A DNA stretch of 64,000 nucleotides from Phymatolithon calcareum (taxonomy: Eukaryota; Rhodophyta; Florideophyceae; Hapalidiales), in the NCBI GenBank assembly GCA_977006965.1, contig OZ345366.1, positions 1,488,001 to 1,552,000 on the forward strand. Reading direction: 5' to 3'. The notes under the pieces are model-generated. The model worked only from the letters and a program-made list of their open reading frames with translations. It made no database searches and had not been told where the DNA came from. Position numbers and translations under genes: made by a program. Positions 1 through 10,778 of the stretch are shown piece by piece (positions within the stretch are counted from its first letter, which is position 1; each line of letters starts with the position of its first letter).

Positions 1-1303
1 TGCAAAAAGCTGTGATGGCGAGGAATTGAATCGGTATACCTCTCGTGTTTTACCGGTACTTGCCTCACATGAAAGAAAAGTTCATGCACGTTTTCCGCAC
101 CCATGCCGTGGACACTGCAGCCTGTAATGTCAGCGACAGACCAGGAGAAATATTTTGATAGGAAAGCAAAGCGAAGCAACGATTCAATTCATTTCCCTGA
201 ACGTGGCATCATCGCCAAACTCATAATGGCTCCTCGAGTTCGATGTGGGAGGTTGACAGACTTCGGTGAAGCTCCCACAATCATCTACACAAGAGCAAGT
301 GGGCAACCAGATATAATCAAATGACGTTTTGAAGATAGAATAAAATTAAATTACTAGACTTTCATTGTGCTCGACCCTTCATATGCGCTATCGTTGTGGT
401 AGGGGAGACCTTGTTGTACAGCAGGGCGGTGGCTTACGGTAACTGAGGCTTTTAACTCTTGGTAATGGACACGCCACAGTGTGGCCACACCGTTACAGCG
501 CGATATATCGGCTTGATTTCCGGACATCCAAGCTTACCTCTAACATCCAGCTTTCGACAGACGCCGAGAAGGTTCAACCGGAGACCTTTTGGTAGCAGGA
601 AAAAATGTCTTGTTTTTTCTTCACAACAACATGTTCCTAACAGGTTCTACGAGATTCCTGTTAAGTTGGAACGGAACGCAGTTCTTCTGTTTGATGCACG
701 CGTCGATTATTCTCCTGTGCAACTTCTAGAGCTGCAAATTAGTACGTCTGTCATAGTACATTTGGAAGATAGCTCCAGTACCCTCGCATGTAGAACTATT
801 GAACTATAATGTAATGCTACAATACTTCAGTGGATGAGTGTTCTCCAAACTGGAGGTCGCCGAGATATGGATTCAGGGCCCAGATCGAGCACACCTTAAC
901 ACACAGTGAAGTTGACGTCGAGTATCCTTAACTTTATTCGTGACGCTGTACACCGGTGCACGCCAGTCGGATGGAACGATGTACCATCGTCCACTGTAGA
1001 CCCAAGAGTGTACTGTACACTCTTGTTTAACATCTCTGATGCTCGGCGAGGGTCGCTACTGTCCTTTGAGCAGCTTACAGTGCCCTGCAAATGAGCCAAC
1101 CAAACTGCGCAGGAGAATGGATCAACTGTTGTTCATGATTGGCTATTTCAAAAATAATTTCGAGCATTTTGCGACTCTTCCTGCGGTATGTAATGTAGTG
1201 CGTAATCCTCCACGAAGTTATCCACTACAATACAGTGCGACACCCACGTCAATGCCATCGCATCTAGACCCGTCCTGAATGAAGGACTCATGTTAGAAGC
1301 ACC
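1..1303. other. Gene-poor left flank and E(z)-1 upstream region
   Basis: No recognisable gene was found. Several short open frames exist (for example 459-809 on the + strand), but none shows a known motif. The last 170 bp serve as the upstream region of the E(z)-like gene that starts at 1304 and contain an inverted CCAAT-type element that recurs upstream of the second E(z) copy. Confidence 0.4.
1134..1152 (+). promoter_or_regulatory. Inverted CCAAT element upstream of E(z)-1
   Basis: GATTGGCTATTTCAAA (within 1137-1152) lies about 150 bp before the start codon. The identical 16-mer occurs on the other strand at 33221-33236, about 190 bp before the start of the second E(z) copy, while much of the sequence between element and start codon has diverged. 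ATTGG is an inverted CCAAT box. A promoter role is inferred from conservation and position. Confidence 0.5.
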
Positions 1304-3698
1304 ATGGATGTCACAAGTCTAGACCAGCGTCAAGGTCGGAGCGCAATGCGAATAGAAGTTGAAGAATTTGCAAGGTATGGTCCCTCTTCGCGTCTGCTGT
1401 TCAAGAAGACTGCCGCATTTGTTCTGGTCTTATCCAATTTTGAATCATTGTGTCATTTTTGAACACAGACATTGCTTGACTACACATGTTTCGAAGTGCG
1501 AAGAGTATGCCGTGGAAAGAGTCCGAAGCACGGTTCTAAGCGAGTTGGCGAGGATAGGCAAGCAGGATGAAGAGCGACTACGTTATCTGGAAGACCTGAG
1601 CGGTGTTGTGGCATCTGATTCCCATTCAAGATCAATTGAGGAGCGAACCATTTCGTGTGCCGCCGCTGATTTATCATTTATCGGTTTGAACGATATTGTG
1701 GCAAACTTTACCGCTCGTGCAAGTCAGCCTGACTACGATAAGAACGACGACATCATCATCATGGATTCAGTCGACAATGTACCCAAGTACGACGCATGGG
1801 TGCCGGTGAGAACGAATTTTTGGGTTGGAAAGGACATGGAACTGGAACCGTACATGCCGTATTTTGGCGATGACAATGAGGGTCGTTCGAAAGCATTCGA
1901 TTTATACAAGGATATGGCCCAAGACGCCAAACAGGAAAATCAGCTGAGTGATGGCGAAGTCGATGAAAAAGGCGAACTCACTGAACCGAACAGTGAGGCG
2001 GGATGGGTCAAGTATGAATCTCTGTCACAAGTCAGGTTTCGTGCTGGATGTCGAGAAGCCATTTTGCAAGTTTTGGACCGCTATGATGGAAACTCCCCGC
2101 ATGTGGTAGAAGGCATGTCCATGGCGTTGAACATCAGAGACAAACGTAGGCTGCGTGCCGTGGCCAAAGTTGCGCAAACACGACGACGACAGAAACACGA
2201 GGCGGAGACAGGGAGAAAAAAGCGCGACAAACTGCGAAAAGAAGTCATAGTGGCAATGACTTCCCCACAGCCCGATGTGGAAATTCGGAAGGGAGGGTCC
2301 TTCACCAAAGCCGCGTTGAAGAATTTTTGTTTCACCTGCCAAGTTTTTCATTGCCGACAGCATCTCGAACGCGATGTTGAACCTATGATACCTATCACTG
2401 ATCCGACTGTGGACAAGCGAGAAAAAGAAATACATGCAGGCAAGGTATCGCCATGTTCTTCCAAATGCTACATGATGGAGACGTGGCATCAAACACCTCA
2501 GAATGCACGTGAGTCAGAAGCATGGACACCTGATGAAATCATGGCGTTACGCGAATCGACGGCGGTATTCAGGAGAGATCCTTGCTCGCTAGCGATAGTG
2601 GTGGGAACTCGAAGCTGCAGAGAAGTGCTGAACAAACTCGAAGAACCTGAGGAAGAAGCTCTGATGCGACGGTCAATCGCAAAGGCAAAGCAGAAACGAA
2701 CAATGAACATGAGATTGAAATCACAACGAACGGAAAGGTCTAAATTTCGAGATAATGAGAGCGATGTCGAAGATATCCCAATTGTAGAAGTTGGCGTTCC
2801 AAAATCATTGAAGAAGAAAGCGCACAAGCGTGTAGAACGATGCGAACAGTCTAATGAAAACGAGGACTTCATGCCGTGTTACCATAATGGCAAGTGCACC
2901 GTCGACACATGCACCTGCGTGAAGCGAGGTCTGAATTGCGAGTCGACATGTGCATGCAATAACGCTCGTTTCTGCGTCGGTCCAAACAGGACAGGGATTA
3001 CACGATATGTGGATGGAGAGCCATGCGGAAACCTCTCTCCTGGTTGTCTGTGCAAAAAGGGTCATTGCAACACAGATACTTGCGATTGCTGGAGGGACAA
3101 TCGAGCCTGTAATCCCGACGTGTGCAGCGAGTGTGACTGCAACATTCTGCCTTCCCAACTTGCGTCGTCAACGCGGCGCTGTCGAAATGTATCGGTATCA
3201 ATTGCCAGACATAAGCGGACCTATGTTGGCAAATCTCCGGTGCATGGTTACGGTTTATTTGCCGGAGATTACTTTGAGGAGGGGGATTTGGTCGGGATTT
3301 ATGGCGGGCAATTGCTGGATACCCGTTTGGCAGATATGGTAGGCCGGTTGTACGACGCAAAGGATCACACTTTCTTCTTCGATATTACGGAAACTATCGT
3401 GATTGATGGTGGAGTACTAGGAATGAAGTCCAAGTTTTGCAACCATTCCAACAGCGGCGGGGAGGACGAAAATGTTCATAGTAAGATGATCCGCGTCAGA
3501 GGTGAGGCGCATATTGCGCTGTTCACGAAGAGAGCGGTGAAACCTGGGGAGGAACTCAAGTTTGATTACAAGTTTCAAAGCGTTGTTCCGCCGTGGGCAA
3601 AGGCGGTGAATGGGACCAAGGAAGAACCGATGCCAGTTGCTGTGAAAGAAGCACCGAGACAGCGGTCAAGAAGTAAGAGCAGGTCAAAGCGGTCGTGA
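1304..3698 (+). CDS. E(z)-type polycomb histone H3K27 methyltransferase, copy 1
   Basis: Putative catalytic subunit of Polycomb Repressive Complex 2, expected to methylate H3 Lys27 in the nucleus. I read two exons, 1304-1374 and 1469-3698, with a 94-bp GT-AG intron (1375-1468), giving 766 aa. The intron is supported by the second copy, where the same splice makes the N-termini align (EEFAR then HCLTTHVSKC or KCLTDHVSKC). Residues about 140-170 (TNFWVGKDMELEPYMPYFGDD) resemble the E(z) region that contacts EED. A cysteine-rich CXC domain (about 500-590) is followed by a C-terminal SET domain with HGYGLFAG, NHS (682-684) and a terminal FDY. The tail is Arg/Ser-rich. Order and length fit E(z) rather than Trithorax or Suv39 proteins. 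Without the intron, the frame would start at 1359 with an unrelated N-terminus. Confidence 0.9.
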
Positions 3699-4264
3699 CT
3701 CTTCTTTGCTGGTAAGTGGCACCGCGGCGAGTTATTTCATGTAAACACGGCCGTGTGCGTCCGGATGCTAGATTGGTCCTATGTTCAGCCATTCAACCTG
3801 CGGTCTGTGAATAGTTTCTCGAACGACGGCTGAAGCGTCCGAACCGTTTTTTAGACTTCTAGCACTTTTCTCCCTTTTCATGGACCGCTTCCTCGATAAG
3901 GGTGAACTTGACTCATTGGAATTGTCATGAATGTGACGGTCGAGCACAATAAGGCGACGATGTGTCGGGAGTTTCTACTTGGTGTTTCAGACATCTTCAA
4001 TAATTGAAGTTCATTTTTACTTTACAATTGTTGGGAATCTCGGGCAAGCTAAATTAGTTTGGGTTTTAAAAAATAAAAGCATAGACGACCAGCACAGTGA
4101 CTACGGCCGCCGCAAATACGTCCTGAGCTCCACTGCCCGGCACGGAAGCGAATACGCAGTCGTCAACGATGCAGCGCACGGATCGTAGAATAGATTGCCA
4201 TTGAACGTATCCCCGTTGCACAATCTCGACAAAAATGTCTACCCAACACGAAAATACTGAATCT

Positions 4265-6343
4265 TCATGAGTTTTTCTTCTCCAGCATATCCTCAGCACT
4301 TGATGGTTCACTGGGAGCCGTGATATCTACAATATCGTCCAAGTCATCTTCCCCCGACGCCTCATCATCCGTCACCTCGATATACTCATATTCTCCCTCC
4401 GACTCGCTCTCTCCGTCCTCATTGTCATCCGAATCGGCTTCCTCCTCCGAACTGCTGCTCGGCTCATCGTCTGTATCGAAGTAACGCACATTGTCCACAG
4501 GTGGGGGCTCAGCAGGCTCCTTCACATCCATGGTGAACATGTGCTTCTTGGCGCAACCGTTGTAGCAGTCCACGGCCGCCTGAATTTCCATTGAATACGT
4601 CCCCGCACGCGGGGCGATAAAGTTGAATTTGAGGTCGAAAACCGTCACGCGCAGATCTTTCACATTCTCAACCGCATTCACCTCATCACCAGGCCACAGC
4701 TCATCGTCGTTCTTCCGCCCGTCAGGGTCATGTCCACGGGCATCGGACGGGAGTAGGCGCTTCACGTCCAATGGGCAAAGGAGACGTTGGTCGGCAAGCC
4801 AGACCCACCACACTTCCGTCTTACCCGGCGGAAGATCTGGTGCATGTGGAGAGAATACAGAGCCCCTCTTCCGCACAATCTGAAGCTTTGCCCGAACCGT
4901 AACCGTATCGCCCTGGTGCACAGATCCATCTTCTTCGTCTTCTACAATAGGATCTGAAACGATTAATTTCGCCAATGGATATCGTTCGCAAAACTTTTTG
5001 ACATCCGAAAACTGTTCATCTGTGAAGCCGCGGAGAAGAGTGCGCTGTTCTTCCGTTTTTAACCGCATGAAGTCGTATATATGGCGTGCGGGTATTGTTC
5101 GAGAAGTTGTGCAGAATTTCACTTCCCGTTCTCTGAAATGCGGCATCTGCAATAACGCAGCGTCTTTCTCATCCGTCCCTTGAAAGACACATTGCATGAG
5201 TCGCAAGCAGGAAATCAAACGACCGGTATGTCCGCGCGGGTGCATATGCTTCCAAGCAGTCTCGCAGTCCGGCCTCTGGAATACTCCCACAGTATCGGCT
5301 AGTGTAGTCAGCAATGCTTCTGCTCTATCCAGCATTTTGTTCAATATTGGCAGTAATTCGTGCGGGATGGGGATACGCGAGATACGAGCGGAGAGGATAA
5401 CAATGTTCTGAATCTGGCTCGGAGTCGGCTCCATGACAAAATTGATTTTGCGAATGTCCAGTTTGTTCGCCCTCTTGAGAGCATTGACGAGATCTGTTAG
5501 TTTGGCAGCGTGTTCCGGTGCATGCAAGCCCTCAAATTCGAAGCTGCTCGCAAATGCTGCAAGCATGTCTCGAAATTTGTGCGACTGCTGCAATGTGTCG
5601 CGATACAAAACGTATGTATCTTTCATGACGATATCAGTCATTTGCTTGTTCCGTTTGTGCCACCAAACACCGACCAAAATCGGAAACACGAGCACGATTA
5701 ACATGAAGTACATAACAAGCACAGTGTTCTGACTTGTGGCAACCCACTGTGGCAATCCAAGTCCTAGCGTTGTGCCAACGTATCCATCTGGATTACCGTA
5801 CTTGATAAAGTTTTGCTTTGCCACTTCATCAGTGAGTGCAGCAAATGCCTTGGATATTTTGATGAACCTGTCTCCAGCAGTGGGGTCTCCAATATTTTTA
5901 TCTGGATGATGCACGATTGAAAGACGACGATACGCTTTCTGGATTTCCCTCTTCGTCGCACTGGTTGGAACACCGAGGATAGCAAATGGATCAAAAGGAG
6001 CCTGCGCAGGATCCTTCGTGCTGTATACTTGATACGCAACAATAGCGAGAATTGCGCCTGCAACAACGAACACGATATCCCAGAACGGCAGGAATAAAAA
6101 TGCCTTTTCATGCTGCTCTTGGACGGCTTTTTTCTGTTTGCATGCCGTACAAGAGCACCATCCTTCCTTCGCTTTTTCAAGTGCGGTCTTCTTTCGGCAA
6201 CGGCGGTACAAAAATGTTACAATTCGCGAAAAAGCGACAGGAACCCAGCATACCGTAAGCACTGCCAAAAAGAAAAATTGAAAGGCGTTGTCGTCGTACA
6301 ACAGATTTTGACTGCCTGTGTTTGTGTTGTATCTTGCTCCCAT
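4265..6343 (-). CDS. SEC63: Sec63, ER translocon J-domain protein
   Basis: Sec63 recruits the lumenal Hsp70 (BiP/Kar2) to the Sec61 channel for post-translational import into the ER. The 692-aa intronless frame shows the family layout: membrane segment 1 at about 21-45, segment 2 at about 82-106, a lumenal J domain at about 117-187 with HPD at 146-148, segment 3 at about 206-228, a cytosolic helical/FN3-like Sec63 region, and a very acidic Ser/Glu/Asp-rich tail from about 640. The acidic tail is the Sec62-binding region in yeast. The start codon is the first ATG and directly precedes the first membrane segment. The gene is divergent from the CSN3 gene with 446 bp between starts. No damage is seen. 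Confidence 0.93.
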   Translation of the reverse strand: MGARYNTNTGSQNLLYDDNAFQFFFLAVLTVCWVPVAFSRIVTFLYRRCRKKTALEKAKEGWCSCTACKQKKAVQEQHEKAFLFLPFWDIVFVVAGAILAIVAYQVYSTKDPAQAPFDPFAILGVPTSATKREIQKAYRRLSIVHHPDKNIGDPTAGDRFIKISKAFAALTDEVAKQNFIKYGNPDGYVGTTLGLGLPQWVATSQNTVLVMYFMLIVLVFPILVGVWWHKRNKQMTDIVMKDTYVLYRDTLQQSHKFRDMLAAFASSFEFEGLHAPEHAAKLTDLVNALKRANKLDIRKINFVMEPTPSQIQNIVILSARISRIPIPHELLPILNKMLDRAEALLTTLADTVGVFQRPDCETAWKHMHPRGHTGRLISCLRLMQCVFQGTDEKDAALLQMPHFREREVKFCTTSRTIPARHIYDFMRLKTEEQRTLLRGFTDEQFSDVKKFCERYPLAKLIVSDPIVEDEEDGSVHQGDTVTVRAKLQIVRKRGSVFSPHAPDLPPGKTEVWWVWLADQRLLCPLDVKRLLPSDARGHDPDGRKNDDELWPGDEVNAVENVKDLRVTVFDLKFNFIAPRAGTYSMEIQAAVDCYNGCAKKHMFTMDVKEPAEPPPVDNVRYFDTDDEPSSSSEEEADSDDNEDGESESEGEYEYIEVTDDEASGEDDLDDIVDITAPSEPSSAEDMLEKKNS

Positions 6344-6789
6344 GATGCAAGCGAATTGAAAAACTCAGTTCTGTACGAATAGAATTCCAGCAAGACAGTC
6401 AAGCAAAAGTGATGAGGAAGTCTTTCCTCAGTTGGTTGGATGCAAAAGTCAAAACCACCCGTACGTCTGCAGCATGAAGGCCCGTATCTGTACAGTACAG
6501 TGGGACGAAGACGTTCCGGATAGATGGACGATAAGGGAAAAGTCCTGCCTCGGTGTATCTGACCCCAACACCTTGCAAATAGTAACACAATCAATATTCA
6601 TCGCCATGATCATAATCATGACCACGTGAGCAAACGATCCTCATATGGCCCACGAGAAGTGGACCACAGGGCCTCATATATGGACCTGCGATCCACTCGA
6701 GGAGCGAACCAGGACTCGGCAAGAGTCATGTGTTTTGCTAGGGCTCTTACCATTGATCCGCCCCTTGTTCCGGAACCCACGCCGCAGTC
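6344..6789. promoter_or_regulatory. Shared intergenic region of the Sec63/CSN3 divergent pair
   Basis: These 446 bp separate the start codons of two divergent housekeeping genes and must hold both promoters. I see no clear TATA box or CCAAT box at a convincing position. Short open frames here have no recognisable motif. Confidence 0.4.
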
Positions 6790-8220
6790 ATGGAGGCTGA
6801 ACGAAGGGCATCTGGAGTTCTGCCGACATCCGAACCGTTTGAGAATTCCTTCGTGACTGCTGTGACCTGTCTGCGGTCGATCAATCCGCGTCTCGTTTCC
6901 GTTGACGAAATTCGCGCTGCAGATGTGCGTGTGGGTGACGACATTAACCGAGCATCTCTGGATGCTCTCGAGCAAGTGCGACACTCCCTGAACCCCGTCG
7001 AGAACTTCCCTGCATATCTGGTCGTCCTCCATGCAAGTCTGGCTGCTGCACAGCATGGCGATGCGCGTATTCCGTACCTGCTCTCCGCGTATGTGAGTCT
7101 TGCATTGGAGTCTTCTAGAGAATGTGCTGTCATGCTACCTCACAGATGGGCCGGTGCCGGTCGTCAAGCTGCGCGGTTGACGATGCGTTCAGGTAATATT
7201 CAGCACGCTCTATCGCTTGTCATTCCGCTTCGTGAAGCTGCTGCGAAGCTTGCGCCGAGCGAGGATCATCTAGTTCCGCTGCATGCGGATTTCTTGGCGG
7301 TATGTCTAGAAGCGAAAAGTTATGGTGTGGCCACTCGTTGGGCGAGACGGAAACGATTGCAAGTTGATCCTGAGGCTACGGGGTTAGAAGCCACGGATGT
7401 TCTTTTGACGTACTACTATTCAGCCGTGGCGTTTGCTGGAATGAAGGAGTTTCGACCGGCCATGCACTGTGCACGGATAGCTCTTGCAGTACCTTCATCT
7501 TCTGCGGGTAAAATGCATGATCTTGCTGTTGCGGCGTATAAGAAGTATATTCTGTTAAGCATTCTTGTCAATGGAGGTCCGCCGGCTGCATTGAAGTTTT
7601 CGTCATATAATGCTTCAAGGGTTCGCAATGTTGCGTCGGAATATTCAGAATTGGCTGTGGCGTACGACAAGAGAAAAATGAGTGATGTGCAAGACGTGTT
7701 TGAGTTGCACAAGATTTCGTTTGAGAGGGATTCCAACCTCGGGCTTGTGAAACAAGTAATTAGGTCTTTGTCAAGAAAGATTATCAAACATTTGACGGCT
7801 ACTTTCGTCACCTTGCGCATTGAAGATGTTGCAACTCGCGCAGGTCTCTCAAGTCGGGAAGAAGTGGAACACGTTTTACTCGAAATGATTGGAGAGGGAA
7901 GTATTCGAGCAACTTTAGATGGAAAGGACGGTATTGTTCGGCTTGTGGATGATGATGACTCAGGCGCAAAAGAGCATGGACAAGAGAACTCTGAAGCTCT
8001 CAATTCGCTGAATGAGCGTATGCGACGGTGTTTGGAGTCAATGAGGCGCATTCAGCTATTTCGTGATAGTCTTCTTACTGATCCAGTCTACGTTAAGAAG
8101 GAAGTTAATTCGAGGCGGCAAAGACGTGGTCCGGGAAGGTCAGGCGGCATTTCTCTTGGTACTGAAGACACCGAAATGGCAGCGAGAACCAATGCGTTTG
8201 AAGCGGAGCTGTTTATGTAA
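6790..8220 (+). CDS. CSN3: COP9 signalosome subunit 3 (PCI domain)
   Basis: CSN3 is a scaffold subunit of the COP9 signalosome, which removes Nedd8 from cullin-RING ubiquitin ligases. The 476-aa intronless protein is mostly helical with TPR-like repeats, then a PCI winged-helix module near residues 320-400. The stretch IIKHLTATFVTLRIEDVA and the following EMIGEGSIRATLDGKDGIV match the CSN3 signature, where the animal protein reads similarly up to a conserved DGMV. The C-terminal helix (LNERMRRCLE and DPVYVKKEV) also corresponds to CSN3 and helps separate it from proteasome subunit Rpn3 and eIF3 PCI proteins. Length is close to the usual 400-450. The first ATG gives a natural N-terminus. It diverges from Sec63 and converges with eL42. 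Confidence 0.85.
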   Translation: MEAERRASGVLPTSEPFENSFVTAVTCLRSINPRLVSVDEIRAADVRVGDDINRASLDALEQVRHSLNPVENFPAYLVVLHASLAAAQHGDARIPYLLSAYVSLALESSRECAVMLPHRWAGAGRQAARLTMRSGNIQHALSLVIPLREAAAKLAPSEDHLVPLHADFLAVCLEAKSYGVATRWARRKRLQVDPEATGLEATDVLLTYYYSAVAFAGMKEFRPAMHCARIALAVPSSSAGKMHDLAVAAYKKYILLSILVNGGPPAALKFSSYNASRVRNVASEYSELAVAYDKRKMSDVQDVFELHKISFERDSNLGLVKQVIRSLSRKIIKHLTATFVTLRIEDVATRAGLSSREEVEHVLLEMIGEGSIRATLDGKDGIVRLVDDDDSGAKEHGQENSEALNSLNERMRRCLESMRRIQLFRDSLLTDPVYVKKEVNSRRQRRGPGRSGGISLGTEDTEMAARTNAFEAELFM

Positions 8221-8540
8221 CTGCGTGTGTGCAGCACTAAATTAATCTCAACTAACCGTGGCGGTTTGTAGAAGTACTGTACTGTAGGTTCTAGTGATGA
8301 ACTGTGAAGACAGCAAAATGTACAATTGACAGTAGTCACAAAGTTTGTTTTCCAATGACCTTCTATGTTCTGTGCGAAGCGAAATTTTTCGAGCTCACAG
8401 AAAACTTATGAAAGAGGCATCTCCCATTGCAGCTCACTTTACATATCTAATCATCGGACTGTCCTGCTTTGGTTTTACCGCCGTCAATTAAGAAACTAGT
8501 CGGCTGAAAGCAAAACAAGTTAATGAGTGGATGACGAATC

Positions 8541-9237
8541 CTAATACGTTGCAACACCCTTCGTTTTCTTCTGGTCGCCGAGCTCGAAGTGCTTGCAACG
8601 CTTAATTACTCTCTGTTGCTTGAACGAGCATGATGTGCACTCAAGTCGCAGAACAATCTTCTTCGTGGTCTTGGCCTCTGTTGAAGAAAAGATTACGCCA
8701 AGTGACACGATGATTAGACTACAGCTTCGACATCAATAAAGAGGGCAAGCAAAACTGCTTAATATACGTACTCTTGTGGAAAACGGGCTGTCGGGATTAT
8801 GAAAACGGGGAGCGCAAGGAGAACGTTGATACAACGCATCGATTCCCCAAAATGGAGGTTAGCACTCTTACCACTCACTAGGAGTTCACACAAATGTGGC
8901 GCATTTCCACCGGGTAGCGCAACGAAAAGCAAACTTAACATACCTTCGTTTGACCACCGAATCCGGCCTGCTTCCGATCGTAACGGCGCTTGCCCTGAGC
9001 GTACAAGGAGTCCTTACCCTTCTTGTACTGGGTTACTTTGTGAAGTGTGTGTTTGTTGCATTTCTTGGAAATGCAGTACGCCTTGCGCGACTTAGGAACG
9101 ACAACCTGCCAAATTGACGACAACGCCGTTCACAAGGGTCGGTATTCCAACATTTCGCAACAAGTCGTTAGAAAGACGCTTTCGCAAAGAAGCTATTTCC
9201 CGAAAAACGTTCGCGCAGAAGGTCACGAACGTACCAT
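8541..9237 (-). CDS. RPL36A: 60S ribosomal protein eL42 (L36a/L44), four exons
   Basis: eL42 sits at the ribosomal E site. The minus-strand gene is reconstructed from four exons: 9237-9235 (only the ATG), 9105-8944, 8787-8772 (a 16-nt micro-exon, CCCGTTTTCCACAAGA) and 8677-8541. The introns (9234-9106, 8943-8788, 8771-8678) all begin GTACGT or GTATGT and end CAG. The product is 105 aa, the normal length, beginning [12 protein letters not shown] and ending in ...GVATY. It contains the hallmark [19 protein letters not shown] and two CxxC-type zinc-binding pairs (CISKKC; CTSC ... RC). An intron directly after the start codon is common in ribosomal protein genes. Pro56, in the micro-exon, is the residue linked to cycloheximide sensitivity in yeasts. 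Splicing is inferred but strongly constrained by family conservation. Confidence 0.92.
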
Positions 9238-9529
9238 TGCGAAGATGTTCGTCTGCTGCCTATCGCGCGAAGAATTGGCGCCGTGATCGAACACCTATCC
9301 AAGTCTGCGCGGGCATGAGGATCGGGCGACGGTCGGGTCCAACGTATGAGAACTCGAAGACGGCGACGCAGTCGTGCCACGTGTACTACAGTTTAACTTC
9401 TTGAAATATTTTCAGATTTGAGACTTATCATATACTTTGTTCCTTTTTCTCAATAACTGGTTGCCTTCGAAAATCAATTTCCGGGGGAGACAATCATACT
9501 GAAAGGTGCACAACTGCTCTATTCGATGA
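9238..9529. promoter_or_regulatory. Shared intergenic region of the eL42/DPH5 divergent pair
   Basis: About 290 bp separate the eL42 start codon from the first possible DPH5 start. The region must contain both promoters. No specific element is recognised. Confidence 0.35.
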
Positions 9530-10519
9530 ATGCACTACTGTGGACCAACGGATCAACCTGAGGATCAAGCCGAAGTACCGCAACTCACCGCACTGAAGTC
9601 CCGTGCTGCTCAAAGAAAGCCCATTTTTCAACCCATGGTTGCAAGGAATATCGCTATGGCGCAGTCAAATGAAGAAGAAGCACAAGGCGTACTGCATTTA
9701 ATTGGCCTGGGCTTGGGTGACGAACGCGACATTACTCTACGAGGTCTTCAAGCAGTGCAAAGTGCAGGTCGCGTTTATCTTGAAGCGTACACGTCCGTTC
9801 TGGGCGTTTCAAAAACCCGCCTGGAGGAGCTCTATGGATGTGAAATCAGCATTGCCGATCGAGAGTTTGTGGAGGAGAAGGCTGACCAAATGCTTGATGA
9901 AGCGTGCACAACGGCAGGAGGTGTAGCGTTTCTTGTTGTAGGCGACCCTTTCGGAGCCACAACACATTCAGATTTATGGATGCGTGCAAGGTCGCGCGGA
10001 ATTCATGTCGATGTCGTTCACAATGCCAGTATCATGAATGCGGTCGCGGCCTGTGGTCTACAATTGTATAGTTTCGGACAAGCCATCAGCTTATGCTTTT
10101 GGACGGAAACAGATCGACCGAGCAGCTACTTCGATAAGATTATCGAAAACAGAAGAATGGGACTGCACACGTTGTGTCTACTTGACATTAAGGTTAAGGA
10201 GCCTTCCCTGGAAAGCCTTGCGCGTGGGAAAAAGGTATACGAGCCTGCGCGATATATGTCTATTGCTCAGGCGGTGGAGCAGCTTGTGACGATAAACAAT
10301 GAGCGCAACCTGACCGAACTTACTGAAGATACTGTTGCGGTAGGCATCGCGCGACTTGGGCAAAAAGATCAGGATATTGCATGCGGTCCGATAAGGCTAC
10401 TAAGAAACCATGACTTTGGAGCGCCATTGCATTCGCTCGTCATTCCAGCGCCAACTCTTCACTTTCATGAAGAAGAAATGATGAAATGTTTCGATTTATC
10501 AAGGCGTACGCCGCCATGA
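9530..10519 (+). CDS. DPH5: Diphthine methyl ester synthase
   Basis: DPH5 is an AdoMet-dependent tetramethyltransferase in diphthamide biosynthesis, the modification of a histidine in elongation factor 2, and acts in the cytosol. The frame is 329 aa. The conserved protein starts at LHLIGLGLGDERDITLRGL, just after an ATG at 9656 (Met43), and family members begin with M-L-Y-L-I-G-L-G-L-G. The true start is therefore probably 9635 or 9656, not 9530, giving about 287-294 aa. Other family motifs are VVGDPFGATTHSDL (AdoMet site), NASIMNAVAACGLQLYSFG, and GLHTLCLLDIKVKEPS. It is intronless, diverges from eL42 and converges with the bZIP gene. The function is highly conserved, so confidence in the family is high. 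Confidence 0.93.
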   Translation: MHYCGPTDQPEDQAEVPQLTALKSRAAQRKPIFQPMVARNIAMAQSNEEEAQGVLHLIGLGLGDERDITLRGLQAVQSAGRVYLEAYTSVLGVSKTRLEELYGCEISIADREFVEEKADQMLDEACTTAGGVAFLVVGDPFGATTHSDLWMRARSRGIHVDVVHNASIMNAVAACGLQLYSFGQAISLCFWTETDRPSSYFDKIIENRRMGLHTLCLLDIKVKEPSLESLARGKKVYEPARYMSIAQAVEQLVTINNERNLTELTEDTVAVGIARLGQKDQDIACGPIRLLRNHDFGAPLHSLVIPAPTLHFHEEEMMKCFDLSRRTPP

Positions 10520-10778
10520 CGACAGAGTGATACGAATTCCATTTTTGATTTTGTAGTTAGCTCAGTTTGCTTTGCAGCGCGAAACGGACTTATTTGTAAT
10601 GTTTGAGCGGCTGTGCTTCGCGCCCGGGATTCATCATCCCCCATGGATGATAAACAGTCGTGATAAAGAAATCCCAGAACGGCAACATCGCTAACCCTTA
10701 CATGCCCGCACTTTGCGTAACTTCCTCCATTAACGATCTATTTTCAAAAGTCCACCATTAATTGCTACGTCCCACCGC

